This document shows, piece by piece, positions 18,142 through 26,712 of a stretch of 64,000 nt of DNA. Source of the stretch: Nocardia asteroides (lineage in GTDB: Bacteria > Actinomycetota > Actinomycetes > Mycobacteriales > Mycobacteriaceae); the NCBI GenBank assembly GCA_019930625.1, contig CP082844.1, positions 1,612,001 to 1,676,000 on the forward strand, read 5' to 3'. The notes under the pieces were generated by a model. The model searched no databases. It saw only the letters and a program-made list of their open reading frames with translations, and was not told where the DNA came from. The position numbers were made by a program, and so were the translations under genes. Every line of letters starts with the position of its first letter. Position 1 is the first letter of the stretch.

Positions 18142-19314
18142 TCAGTCGACCGTCCGGGGCGCGATCAATCCGGTGACATGCTCACCGCGGGCAGCGGCGA
18201 CCAGGACCTCGTACACGCCCTTTCCGGTTTGCTCCCAAGAGAATTCGCGAGCGCGGGCGCGGGCCTTCTCACCCATGACGGTGCGCGCTCCCGGATCGTC
18301 CAGCAGATCGCCGACGGCGTCGGCCAACTGGGCGACGTCGTCGACCAGGATGCCGGTGGCGCCGTCGACGATGGAATCGGTGAGCCCGCGCGAACTCCGG
18401 TATCCGACCGTCGGCACACCGTGCTGAGCGGCTTCGATCACCGCCAGGCCCCACCCTTCCTTCCGGGAAGGCAGCACGTGCACCCAGGCGCGGGCGAGCA
18501 GTTCGTGCTTGCGGCGCTCGTCCACGTGCCCGTGGAAGGTGACGGCGTCGGCGATGCCGAGTTCACGGGCGTTGTCACGCAGGTTGTCCGCCCACCAGCC
18601 GCCGCCGATCACGTCGAGACGCAGACCGGGAATACGGTCACGCAGCCGGGCCACGGCCGCGAGCGCGTCCTCGATCTGCTTGTGCGGCACCAGCCGGGAC
18701 AACACCACGACAGTGGGTGCGGCAGTGCGGGTTTCCGCGGCGCCCGTCGGCGCGTCGATTGGAACCGGTTCGGCTCCGTTGCGGACCACCGCGATTCGCG
18801 CACGGTCCACACCGAGCGTGGCGAGTTCTTCCGCCGAGGGCAGCGAAACGGTCAGGTATTGGTTGCGCCGGTGCACGCGGGGCGACAGCCGCGACTCGAT
18901 CCACCAGCCGATGCGACCGACCACCCGGCCCGCCACCGGCCACTGCTCGCGGTGTCCGTGGTGCACCAGCACCACCGACGGGGCCGTGGTGGCGGCGGCT
19001 GCGAAGAAGGGGATGCCGTTCTGGGTGTCGATCACCGCGTCGGGCCGCACGCCGCGCAACGAGCCGAGGCCGATTCTGGCGAGCAGGAGCGCGGCGAGCG
19101 CCCGCGGGTACACCGTGTAGCGTCCCCCCGCCCGGCTGATGTCGATGCCGTCGACACGTTCCCGCCGCGGCGCCCCGGGGTAGCGGGCGGTGCGCAGGGT
19201 GACTTTGACCCCGCGTGCCGCGAGCTGCGCGCCGACCTGCTCGAGGTACCGCTCGCTGCCGCCGCCCTGCGGGTGCCCGGTGTCACGCCAGCAGAGCAGG
19301 AGGACTTCGCGCAC
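18142..19314 (-). CDS. Glycosyltransferase family 4 (GT-B)
   Basis: Protein of 390 aa from GTG 19314 (VREVLLLCWRDTGHPQGGGSERYLEQ). The N-terminal domain has the GGGSERY acceptor-side loop. The C-terminal half has the GT-B nucleotide-sugar region: VVLSRLVPHKQIEDAL, LDVIGGG, LLARAWVHVLPSRKEGWGLAVIEAAQHGVPTVGY with the donor-binding E-x7-E motif, and GILVDD. It is a retaining transferase, probably mannosyl or glucosyl. The open frame extends 24 codons upstream but similarity starts here. Syntenic with Rv0225. Confidence 0.9.
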   Translation of the reverse strand: MREVLLLCWRDTGHPQGGGSERYLEQVGAQLAARGVKVTLRTARYPGAPRRERVDGIDISRAGGRYTVYPRALAALLLARIGLGSLRGVRPDAVIDTQNGIPFFAAAATTAPSVVLVHHGHREQWPVAGRVVGRIGWWIESRLSPRVHRRNQYLTVSLPSAEELATLGVDRARIAVVRNGAEPVPIDAPTGAAETRTAAPTVVVLSRLVPHKQIEDALAAVARLRDRIPGLRLDVIGGGWWADNLRDNARELGIADAVTFHGHVDERRKHELLARAWVHVLPSRKEGWGLAVIEAAQHGVPTVGYRSSRGLTDSIVDGATGILVDDVAQLADAVGDLLDDPGARTVMGEKARARAREFSWEQTGKGVYEVLVAAARGEHVTGLIAPRTVD

Positions 19315-19430
19315 GGTGGAGCTTCTCTCGGTCAGTAGGTCCCGGTTGGGAACGTCGGATGTCGCGCTACACCCTAACCCGAGCACCCGCCCGAGAGGCC
19401 CACCATCGGGGTTGTGCGAGACTCGGCGCC

Positions 19431-20216
19431 GTGCTCAAAGCCGAAAAAACGCCGACGCGCGGCAGCTCGCCCCGGTTCGCCCGCCGGGCGACCCTGCGCC
19501 GGTCGCTGCGGCTGCTCGGTAGTTTCCGGTTCGAGCAGACCGACCCGGCGCTGTTCTACGGAGGTCTGGCGGCCGACACCGCGGCGATGATCGCCGACTT
19601 CTACGCCGACCTCACCGGCCGGTCGCTGGACGGCGCGACGATCCTCGACGTGGGCGGCGGACCGGGTTACTTCGCCGACGAGTTCGCCCACACGGGGGCC
19701 CGCTACATACCGGTGGAACCCGACCCGTCGGAGATGCACGCCGCCGGGCTCTCGGTGGCGGGCGCGGTGCGCGGGTCCGGGATGGCGCTGCCGTTCCGCG
19801 ACGACGCGCTCGACATCTGTTTCTCGTCGAACGTCGCCGAGCACGTCTCGAAGCCGTGGGTGATGGCCGAGGAGATGGTGCGGGTGACCAGGCCCGGCGG
19901 GTTGATCGTGCTCTCCTACACGGTGTGGCACGGCCCGTTCGGCGGGCACGAGACCGGGCCGTGGCACTATCTCGGTGGCGAGTACGCCGCGCGCCGCTAC
20001 CGGCGCAAGCACGGACGCGAACCCAAGAACAGGTTCGGCAGGTCGCTGTTCGCGGTGCGGGCCGCGGACGGATTGCGCTGGGCAGCAGGCACTCCGGCCG
20101 AGGTGCACACCGTCTTTCCGCGCTACCACCCCCACTGGGCGTGGTGGTTGGTCCGGGTACCCATGATGCGAGAGTTACTTGTGAGCAATCTGGTCGTTGT
20201 GGCAACTAAAAGTTAG
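19431..20216 (+). CDS. Class I SAM-dependent methyltransferase
   Basis: Protein of 261 aa. The Rossmann SAM site is clear: ATILDVGGGPGYFADEF (motif I), an acidic residue at the end of strand 2 (YIPVEPDPSEMH), DDALDICFSSNVAEHV (motif II/III) and VRVTRPGGLIVLSY. The start GTG 19431 is preceded by GAGACT seven bases away, a weaker leaderless -10. It is divergent from the GT4 gene. Syntenic with Rv0224c; the substrate may be a surface sugar or lipid. The frame is open further upstream, but those residues are Arg/Ala-rich and unlike the family. Confidence 0.88.
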   Translation: MLKAEKTPTRGSSPRFARRATLRRSLRLLGSFRFEQTDPALFYGGLAADTAAMIADFYADLTGRSLDGATILDVGGGPGYFADEFAHTGARYIPVEPDPSEMHAAGLSVAGAVRGSGMALPFRDDALDICFSSNVAEHVSKPWVMAEEMVRVTRPGGLIVLSYTVWHGPFGGHETGPWHYLGGEYAARRYRRKHGREPKNRFGRSLFAVRAADGLRWAAGTPAEVHTVFPRYHPHWAWWLVRVPMMRELLVSNLVVVATKS

Positions 20217-20524
20217 CCGAGGTAAGGCTCCAGCCATCCTCGACGCCAGTGCCGCTTCCCGCACGGCGCGTGCACGGGCTCGCTCCACGGCGATTCCCGC
20301 ATAGCCAACCCGACGGTCTCGAGCGTGGTCAGACCGACCATGTCGGCCAGCATCCCGACGGCGGCGACCGCCTCGGCTGCCTGCATAGCCGCAGTCGCCT
20401 GCTCGATCGTCAGGGTGCGGCCGGGTAGGAAGGAGACCACCCACCCACCGCTGCCGACACACTTAGCCTGATGCTCGGTTTGATCACTGGTCATCAGCGA
20501 CCGGCCGATCACTTGCACCGCCAT
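20213..20524 (-). CDS. Small conserved-looking hypothetical protein
   Basis: Protein of 103 aa from ATG 20524. A compact strand-turn-helix stretch, GGWVVSFLPGRTLTIEQATAAMQAAEAV, followed by a helical segment and a Trp/Arg-rich tail (RHWRRGWLEPYLG). I recall similar W-V-S-x-L-P-G-R proteins in Nocardia and Rhodococcus but no function. It overlaps the end of the convergent methyltransferase gene by four bases, suggesting that both ends are real. No membrane segment or catalytic motif is seen. Confidence 0.6.
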   Translation of the reverse strand: MAVQVIGRSLMTSDQTEHQAKCVGSGGWVVSFLPGRTLTIEQATAAMQAAEAVAAVGMLADMVGLTTLETVGLAMRESPWSEPVHAPCGKRHWRRGWLEPYLG

Positions 20525-20686
20525 GACTCGGACTCCCCAGTTTGCGGTAACGGTTCGGTAATGGAGCAAGCCGATATGTCGCTACAGCATCCCCTTTCCA
20601 GCAACAGAACGCAATAGTGCGTTCTGCGAAAAGCGAACCGAGAGGTCGGGATTCACACCGGTCAGGGCCTCGCGATCGGCCAAAAT

Positions 20687-20734
20687 TAGAACAGGTTACA
20701 GACAGAGGAGGGGGCAAAACTGTAACGTGTTCTC
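20687..20734 (+). promoter_or_regulatory. Two KstR-like operators and leaderless promoter of the aldehyde dehydrogenase gene
   Basis: TAGAACAGGTTACA (20687-20700) matches the KstR consensus TnnAACnnGTTnnA exactly. TGTAACGTGTTCTC (20721-20734) matches all but the last base. The two also form an inverted pair. The second contains TAACGT (20723-20728), a -10 box six bases before ATG 20735. Repressor binding there would block the polymerase. Confidence 0.65.
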
Positions 20735-22180
20735 ATGCATTACGACAGCTTGTTCATCGGCGGCCGCTGGACCGCTCCAGCCACCGCCGAGCGCATCCAG
20801 GTCATCTCGCCGGTCACGGTCGAGCCGGTGGGCAGCGTGCCCGCGGTGAGCCGGGCCGATGTGGACGCCGCGGTCGCCGCGGCCAGGCACGCCTTCGACC
20901 ACGGCCCCTGGCCTGCCACGCCGCCGAAGGAGCGCGCCGCGGTGCTCACCCGCGTGGCCCGGCTGATCGAACAGCGCTCCGCCGATCTGCTCGCCGCGCT
21001 GACCGCCGAGGTCGGCGCACCGCAAATGATCGCGATGACGCTGAATCAGATCCCGGCGGTCGCCGCATTGGACGCCTACGCGGCTTTGGCCGAGTCCTTC
21101 CCCTGGCAGGAGACCCGGGTCGGCGGGTTCGGCACCACACGGGTCACCCGCGAGCCGCGCGGCGTCGTCGCGGCGGTCACCGCCTGGAACGTTCCACTGT
21201 TCCTCGCGGCCAACAAGCTCGCCCCCGCCCTGCTGGCCGGTTGCACCGTCGTACTGAAGCCGTCCCCGCTGACGCCGATCACGGCCAATATGCTCGCCGA
21301 CATCTGCACCGAGGCCGGGCTGCCCGAAGGCGTGCTCTCGGTGCTGCCCGCCGAGCCCGACGCGGCCGAGTACCTCGTCTCCCATCCCGGTGTGGACAAG
21401 GTGACCTTCACCGGGAGCACTGCGGTCGGCCGCAAGATCGGCGCGATCGCCACCGGTCAGCTCAAGAGTGTCTCGCTCGAACTCGGTGGCAAGTCGGCGG
21501 CGATCCTGCTGCCGGACATGGACGTCGCGACAGGCATCCCGATGCTCGCGTTCTCCGGCCTGATGAACAGCGGTCAGGGCTGTGTCGCGCAGACCCGCAT
21601 CCTCGTTCCGCGCAGCCGGTACGACGAAATACTCGACGCGCTGGTCGGACACGTGAAGACGATGAAGGTGGGCGACCCCAGCGATCCGAGCGTGCAACTG
21701 GGTCCGCTGATCTCCGAGCGACAGCGGGACCGGGTCGAGGGTTACATCGCCAAGGGAAAGGCGGAGGGCGCACGACTGGTGCTCGGGGGCGGCCGCCCGG
21801 AGGGCTTGGACCGCGGCTGGTTCATCGAGCCGACGATCTTCGCGGACGTGGACAACAAGTCGACCATCGCCCAGGAGGAGATCTTCGGGCCGGTGCTGTC
21901 GGTCATCCCGTACGAGACCGAGGACGAGGCCGTCGCCATCGCCAACGACTCGGTCTACGGCCTCGCCGGTTCGGTGTGGACGGCCGACGTCGAGCACGGC
22001 GCCGAGATCGCGGCGCGGGTGCGTACCGGCACCTACGCGATCAATTGGTATGCGTTCGACCCGACTTCGCCGTTCGGCGGCTACAAGGCCTCCGGGCTGG
22101 GACGCGAGAACGGCCCAGAGGGCTTGGATTCGTTCTGCGAGCAGAAGTCGCTGCTCATGCCGCTCGGCTGGACCGGATGA
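20735..22180 (+). CDS. Aldehyde dehydrogenase family protein
   Basis: Protein of 481 aa. All NAD(P)-dependent aldehyde dehydrogenase landmarks are visible: WNVPLFLAANKLAPALLAGC with Lys175 in VLKPSP, FTGST (225-229), catalytic-base Glu249 in LELGGKS, nucleophile Cys283 in NSGQGC, and EEIFGPVLSV. It oxidises aldehydes to acids; substrate unknown. It is the positional equivalent of Rv0223c. The KstR-like sites upstream suggest control by cholesterol or sterol catabolic intermediates, so an aldehyde from side-chain or ring degradation is a reasonable but unproven substrate. Confidence 0.93.
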   Translation: MHYDSLFIGGRWTAPATAERIQVISPVTVEPVGSVPAVSRADVDAAVAAARHAFDHGPWPATPPKERAAVLTRVARLIEQRSADLLAALTAEVGAPQMIAMTLNQIPAVAALDAYAALAESFPWQETRVGGFGTTRVTREPRGVVAAVTAWNVPLFLAANKLAPALLAGCTVVLKPSPLTPITANMLADICTEAGLPEGVLSVLPAEPDAAEYLVSHPGVDKVTFTGSTAVGRKIGAIATGQLKSVSLELGGKSAAILLPDMDVATGIPMLAFSGLMNSGQGCVAQTRILVPRSRYDEILDALVGHVKTMKVGDPSDPSVQLGPLISERQRDRVEGYIAKGKAEGARLVLGGGRPEGLDRGWFIEPTIFADVDNKSTIAQEEIFGPVLSVIPYETEDEAVAIANDSVYGLAGSVWTADVEHGAEIAARVRTGTYAINWYAFDPTSPFGGYKASGLGRENGPEGLDSFCEQKSLLMPLGWTG

Positions 22181-22384
22181 TCAGTCGGGTGGCATGACCA
22201 CCCGCAGGAGTGGGGCGCGGTTGCCGTAACGCGGGGGTGGGGCGTCGACGATCTCGACGCGCCACCCGGGGGGCAACACCGCGCGCAGCCGCTCCGCGAC
22301 CCGGCGCAGCGGCGTGCTCGCGGTCGCCGAATCGAATTCGGCAACCATTGGGGCAAGGGACGTCGCCGTCTCCAGATCGGCCAT
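22181..22384 (-). CDS. Small hypothetical protein
   Basis: Protein of 67 aa, MADLETATSLAPMVAEF then LRRVAERLRAVLPPGWRVEIVDAPPP. Its stop (TCA 22181-22183) abuts the aldehyde dehydrogenase stop exactly, and GAGAGGTGGTTGGAGC precedes ATG 22384. One amphipathic helix and two short strands can be imagined; there is no recognisable domain. Strong GC3 bias in this frame supports coding. Function unknown. Confidence 0.5.
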   Translation of the reverse strand: MADLETATSLAPMVAEFDSATASTPLRRVAERLRAVLPPGWRVEIVDAPPPRYGNRAPLLRVVMPPD

Positions 22385-22730
22385 GCTCCAACCACCTCTC
22401 GCGCGTCGATCTCGCCGTACGCCGCGGGCACCGCGGGTCCGACGTCGGAAGGGAAGTCGTTCAGTCGATCAGTTAACCGTCAGTAATCCGACTGTGTGAT
22501 GCGGAAGGAAGAACACGCCAAGCATAAGTTACAACTACACGAAATCTCTTACCAAGATCATTACCCCATTCCATGCACTGGTAAACCCGTCGATCCGTGG
22601 AAATTTCGGGAATCCGCGCGCGACGGCACGACGCGACATGACACCGGCCACCGGACACCAACTGGTCGGATCGTTCGAAACGGTTCCCCGATAACGGCAT
22701 TCGCCGAATCGTTCGGTTGCGTCGCCGCGC
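22385..22730. other. Intergenic region with AT-rich island
   Basis: No convincing gene. Bases ~22490-22610 are clearly less GC-rich than the surroundings and contain many A/T runs. Open frames crossing it on either strand have poor codon bias. It lies downstream of the GlxA-type regulator gene and upstream of the 67-aa gene. Confidence 0.5.
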
Positions 22731-23681
22731 TCACCTGGCCAGTGATCGGCGGTACGCGGCCGGCGTGGCACCCGTGGCCGCGCGTAGGTGCACCCGCAGT
22801 GCGGTGACACTGCCGAAACCGGACTTCGCCGCAACGACTTCCACCGGCAAACGCGTGGTTTCCAGCAGTTCCCGGGCCCGAGCGGTGCGCTGCGCGTCCA
22901 GCCACCGCCGCGGCGTCGTGCCCACTTCCGCCTTGAACCGGCGGATGAAAGTGCGCTCGCTCATCAACGCGTGCGCGGCCAGCGCCGAAACGTCCACCGC
23001 TGCAGCGGGTTCGGCGATTGCCCAGGCCAGGGTGGCGGCGAGACCGCCGTCGACGGCTCGCACGCCCGGCCTGTCCGGAATGTACTGCGCCTGACCGCCC
23101 TCCCGGTGCGGAGCGGTGACGTTCCACCTGGCCAGCTCGGCCGCCGCGTGCGCGCCCAACTCCCTGCGGACCAGGTGCAGGCACAGGTCCAAGCCCGCCG
23201 ACAGCCCAGCCGAGGTGAGTACGTCGCCGTCGTCGACATACAGCGCCGTCGGGTCCAGTTTCACCGCGGGATACAGCTGCGCGAACTCACCGCAGTAAGC
23301 CCAATGGGTGGTCGCGGGGCGTCCGTCCAGCAGACCCGCTTCGGCCAGGATGAACGCGCCGACGCAGATGCTCACCATGGTCGCGCCCTGTCTCGCGGCG
23401 TCGCGCAGTGCGTCCAGCGCCGCACGCGGCGTGGGCAGGGTGGGAATGCCGATCCCGGGCACGACGACGACGTCCGCCTCCGCGAGCGCCTCGAGCCCGT
23501 GCTCCACCCGCAGTTCGAAGCCGTTGGGCGTCCACACCGGACCCGGGCGCAACCCGCAGGTCCGCATCTCGAACCCGGACGGCTCGCCGGTCTTACCGGG
23601 ACCGTGCCGGAACGCCTGGACGGCACACGCCAGGTCGAATGCCATGACGCCGTCCAGCGCCAGCGCCACGACCTGCTTCAT
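22731..23681 (-). CDS. GlxA-type transcriptional regulator (DJ-1/PfpI domain + AraC HTH)
   Basis: Protein of 316 aa. Residues 1-190 form a class I glutamine-amidotransferase-like DJ-1/PfpI domain with Cys106 at the nucleophile elbow (SICVGAF). Residues ~215-316 form an AraC-type double HTH (LMSERTFIRRFKAEVGTTPRRWLDAQRTARARELLETT, then VAAKSGFGSVTALRVHLRAATGATPAAYR). Such proteins activate catabolic genes on sensing small metabolites. It is divergent from the HD-domain gene across a 114-base spacer that includes a TTGACA, so that gene is the first candidate target. Confidence 0.93.
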   Translation of the reverse strand: MKQVVALALDGVMAFDLACAVQAFRHGPGKTGEPSGFEMRTCGLRPGPVWTPNGFELRVEHGLEALAEADVVVVPGIGIPTLPTPRAALDALRDAARQGATMVSICVGAFILAEAGLLDGRPATTHWAYCGEFAQLYPAVKLDPTALYVDDGDVLTSAGLSAGLDLCLHLVRRELGAHAAAELARWNVTAPHREGGQAQYIPDRPGVRAVDGGLAATLAWAIAEPAAAVDVSALAAHALMSERTFIRRFKAEVGTTPRRWLDAQRTARARELLETTRLPVEVVAAKSGFGSVTALRVHLRAATGATPAAYRRSLAR

Positions 23682-23795
23682 CGCCTACCAGTTTGGCACG
23701 AATCCGAGTATTACTGTCAATCCCGCCACTCGTCGTGGATGTTGACACAGGCTTGACTTCAGTGCACACCGAGTTTCGAGGAAAAGGAGGGCAAA

Positions 23796-24548
23796 GTGGC
23801 CGGACCGACGGGCCTCGATTGGGCATGGGCCACCCGCACCGGTGGCGCGTTGTCGACCGAACAACGACTCAGGCTGGCGGTCGCGGCCGCCCGTTCGCTG
23901 CCCGCCATGGTGCCCAACCGGGTCCGGCTCGCGCTGGGCAGGCGGGGGCGCGGAAAGCTGGAGTTCGCCGGCCTACGGTTGCCCGACTCCAAGCTCGCCG
24001 TCGCGGCGGAGACGGAGGCGAGCGAGGCGCTTACTCCCCCCGTGCTCAATCACTCGCTGCGGACCTACTACTTCGGACGGGTCCTGGCCGATCTCGACGG
24101 CGCAGCCTATGACGACGAGCTGGTCTACGTCTCATGTCTGCTGCACGACCTGCAACTCGAACATCCCGCGCCGGGACGCTGTTTCGCGGTGACGGGCGGC
24201 GAACGGGCTGCCGCCCTCGCGCTCGATGCGGGCGCAGCCCAGGAACGCGCCACCGCTATCGGCGCGGCCATCGCCGCCCACGTCACACCCGGGGTCGCCG
24301 ACGATCTCAGCGACCCCGGCGGGTTCGTCTCCGCGGGAGCGTCGGCGGACGTGCTCGGAACACGGCTGGCGGAGCTGGACGGGGATTGGGTCGACGAACT
24401 GCTGCGGCGTCATCCGCGACTGGGCTTCAAGCGGCACGTGGTCGCGGCGTTCCGAGCGGAAGCGAAAGCTGTGCCGAAGGGTCGGATCCATTGGCTCAAC
24501 AGCGCGGGCTTCCTGGCCATGATCCGCCTGGCGCCGTTCACCGAATAA
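23796..24548 (+). CDS. HD domain-containing protein (cyanamide hydratase-like fold)
   Basis: Protein of 250 aa from GTG 23796, preceded by a very strong AAAGGAGG (23783-23790). The HD metal site is seen as H in LNHSLRTYYFG, HD in VSCLLHDLQLEHP, and H in AIAAHVTPG. This spacing resembles the cyanamide hydratase/metal-dependent hydrolase group rather than GTPase-linked HD proteins. Substrate unknown. It is divergent from the GlxA-type regulator, which may control it. Ends before a convergent terminator shared with pckG. Confidence 0.85.
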   Translation: MAGPTGLDWAWATRTGGALSTEQRLRLAVAAARSLPAMVPNRVRLALGRRGRGKLEFAGLRLPDSKLAVAAETEASEALTPPVLNHSLRTYYFGRVLADLDGAAYDDELVYVSCLLHDLQLEHPAPGRCFAVTGGERAAALALDAGAAQERATAIGAAIAAHVTPGVADDLSDPGGFVSAGASADVLGTRLAELDGDWVDELLRRHPRLGFKRHVVAAFRAEAKAVPKGRIHWLNSAGFLAMIRLAPFTE

Positions 24549-24607
24549 CGCTGCGACTGTGACCGATTGCCGGACGAGGCAGGCAAATCCTCTGTCGCGC
24601 AGAACAA

Positions 24608-24643
24608 ATCGCCCGCACCATCCTGCCGGATGGTGCGGGCGAT
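24608..24643. terminator. Bidirectional terminator between the HD gene and pckG
   Basis: Perfect 16-bp stem (24608-24623 / 24628-24643, ATCGCCCGCACCATCC and complement) with a TGCC loop. Moderately T-rich sequence follows on both sides. Confidence 0.8.
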
Positions 24644-24661
24644 GCTACTTTGGGTGGAGTG

Positions 24662-26494
24662 TCAGCCCAGACGCTGCTTGAGCGCCTCGAACTCGTCGCG
24701 CACGCCGGAAGGCAGCTTGTCACCGACGAACTCGAACCACTCTTCGATCAGCGGTATCTCCCTACGCCATTCCCCGGCGTCCACGGAAAGCGCCTCGTCG
24801 ACATCCGCGGCGTCGACGTCCAGCCCGTCCAAGTCGAGATGCGCGGCGGTCGGCACGTTACCGATCGCGGTCGCCTCGGCATCGGCGGAACCCTCGATGC
24901 GGCCGATGATCCACTCGAGCACGCGGGAGTTCTCACCGAAGCCCGGCCACAGGAAGCGCCCGTCCTCGCCACGGCGGAACCAGTTGACGTAGAAGATCTT
25001 CGGGAGCTTGGCGGCGTCGGCGTTCTTGCCGACGTTGATCCAGTGCCCCAGGTAGTCGCCGACGTGGTAGCCCAGGAACGGCAGCATGGCCATCGGGTCG
25101 CGGCGCACGGTGCCGACCTTGCCCTCGGCGGCCGCGGTCTGCTCGGAGGACAGCGTCGCGCCCATGAACACGCCGTGCTGCCAGTCGAAGGACTCGGTGA
25201 CCAGCGGGACGGTGGTCTTGCGGCGGCCACCGAAAAGGATCGCCGAGATCGGCACGCCCTGGGGGTCGTCCCACTCGGGCGCCAGGATCGGGCACTGCGC
25301 CATCGGCGTGCAGTAGCGGGAGTTGGGGTGAGCGGCCAGCGTCTCGGTCTCCCGCTGGTACCAGTCGTTGCCCTTCCAGTCGATCAGGTGATCGGGCTCG
25401 CCCTCCAAGCCCTCCCACCAGACGTCGTTGTTGTCGGTCAGCGCGACGTTGGTGTAGACGGTGTTGCCCGCCTCCAAAGTGGCCATGGCGTTCGGGTTCG
25501 AGCTGCGGTTGGTACCCGGCGCGACGCCGAAGAACCCGTACTCGGGGTTCACGGCATAGAGACGGCCGTCCTTGCCGAAGCGCATCCAGGCGATGTCGTC
25601 ACCGAGGGTCTCCGCGCGCCAGCCCGGCACGGTCGGCTGGATCATGGCGAGGTTGGTCTTGCCGCAGGCGCTCGGGAACGCGGCGGCGATGTAGTACGCC
25701 TTGTTCTCGGGGGAGATCAGCTTGAGGATCAGCATGTGCTCGGCCAGCCAGCCCTCGTCGTGGGCCATCGCCGAGGCGATTCGCAGCGAGTAGCACTTCT
25801 TGCCCAGCAGCGCGTTGCCGCCGTAGCCGGAGCCGTAGCTCCAGATCTCGCGGTCCTCGGGGAAGTGGGTGATGTATTTGGTGTCGTTGCACGGCCACGG
25901 CACGTCGGCCTGGCCGTCGGCCAGCGGCGCGCCCACGGAGTGCAGCGCCTTCACGAACGGGCGGTCGGCGCCCAGCTTCTCCAGGGCGGCGGCGCCCATG
26001 CGGGTCATAACGCGCATCGACACCACGACGTACTCGGAGTCGGTGATCTCGACACCCAGCTTCGGATCCTCGGCGCCGAGCGGACCCATGCAGAACGGCA
26101 CCACGTACATGGTGCGGCCCTTCATCGAGCCGCGGTAGAGCTCGGTCATCGTGGCACGCATCTGGGTCGGGTCGACCCAGTTGTTGGTCGGGCCGGCGTC
26201 GGCCTCGGACTTCGAACAGATGAATGTGCGGGATTCCACCCGGGCCACGTCGGAGGGGTCCGACAGGGCGAGGAAAGAGTTCGGCTTCTTCTTCTCGTCC
26301 AGCCGCTTGAACGTCCCCGCCGCGACGAGCTGGTCGGTCAGCCGCTCCCATTCCTCGTCGGAGCCGTCCGCCCACACCACTCGGTCCGGCTGGGTCAGTT
26401 CGGCGACTTCTTGTACCCAGGCGAGTAGTTCGCTGTGCTCGGTCGGCGCCTTGCCGTCGGATCCACGAAGACCAGGAATGGTCGCTGACGTCAT
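24662..26494 (-). CDS. pckG: Phosphoenolpyruvate carboxykinase (GTP)
   Basis: Protein of 610 aa, full length for GTP-dependent PEPCK. P-loop and hyper-reactive Cys277 appear in FPSACGKTN (273-281), the metal/kinase-2 motif in [10 protein letters not shown] (297-306), and substrate residues in [21 protein letters not shown] and EWDDPQGVP. It converts oxaloacetate to PEP for gluconeogenesis, or the reverse anaplerotically. AGGAGAG lies eight bases before ATG 26494. A dyad at 26641-26666 may be its operator. Syntenic with Rv0211. Confidence 0.98.
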   Translation of the reverse strand: MTSATIPGLRGSDGKAPTEHSELLAWVQEVAELTQPDRVVWADGSDEEWERLTDQLVAAGTFKRLDEKKKPNSFLALSDPSDVARVESRTFICSKSEADAGPTNNWVDPTQMRATMTELYRGSMKGRTMYVVPFCMGPLGAEDPKLGVEITDSEYVVVSMRVMTRMGAAALEKLGADRPFVKALHSVGAPLADGQADVPWPCNDTKYITHFPEDREIWSYGSGYGGNALLGKKCYSLRIASAMAHDEGWLAEHMLILKLISPENKAYYIAAAFPSACGKTNLAMIQPTVPGWRAETLGDDIAWMRFGKDGRLYAVNPEYGFFGVAPGTNRSSNPNAMATLEAGNTVYTNVALTDNNDVWWEGLEGEPDHLIDWKGNDWYQRETETLAAHPNSRYCTPMAQCPILAPEWDDPQGVPISAILFGGRRKTTVPLVTESFDWQHGVFMGATLSSEQTAAAEGKVGTVRRDPMAMLPFLGYHVGDYLGHWINVGKNADAAKLPKIFYVNWFRRGEDGRFLWPGFGENSRVLEWIIGRIEGSADAEATAIGNVPTAAHLDLDGLDVDAADVDEALSVDAGEWRREIPLIEEWFEFVGDKLPSGVRDEFEALKQRLG

Positions 26495-26640
26495 GAAAAC
26501 TCTCCTGAGATGGGCGACTACTCGCTGCTTCGCCGCCTGGCCCTAGGCCCATGACCAGCGCGAATGCACCGAGCGCCACCGTTGGCGGGAAGGCGCCCGC
26601 TCCGACCGGTCGAACGCGCACCCCAGGAGGGCGGCAGATC

Positions 26641-26666
26641 AGGACTTAGCGGACGCCTAAGTTCCT
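26641..26666. promoter_or_regulatory. Dyad upstream of pckG
   Basis: ACTTAG (26644-26649) and CTAAGT (26657-26662) around a 7-base spacer. The symmetry extends to AGG/CCT outside with one bulged T. It lies about 150 bases before the pckG start and just after the upstream gene ends. There is no T run, so an operator fits better than a terminator. Confidence 0.45.
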
Positions 26667-26712
26667 GAATAGAGGTTAACGCCATGTGACGACCGGTACG
26701 GTATCGGGTTCC

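Noticed and set aside
24650..26428. 592-codon open frame on the plus strand across pckG
   Set aside because: Antisense of PEPCK; composition is typical of a shadow and no motif is present.
26641..26666. Terminator of the pseudo-GTPase gene
   Set aside because: The stem is only six to nine pairs with a 7-base loop and no T run on either strand; operator symmetry is more likely.
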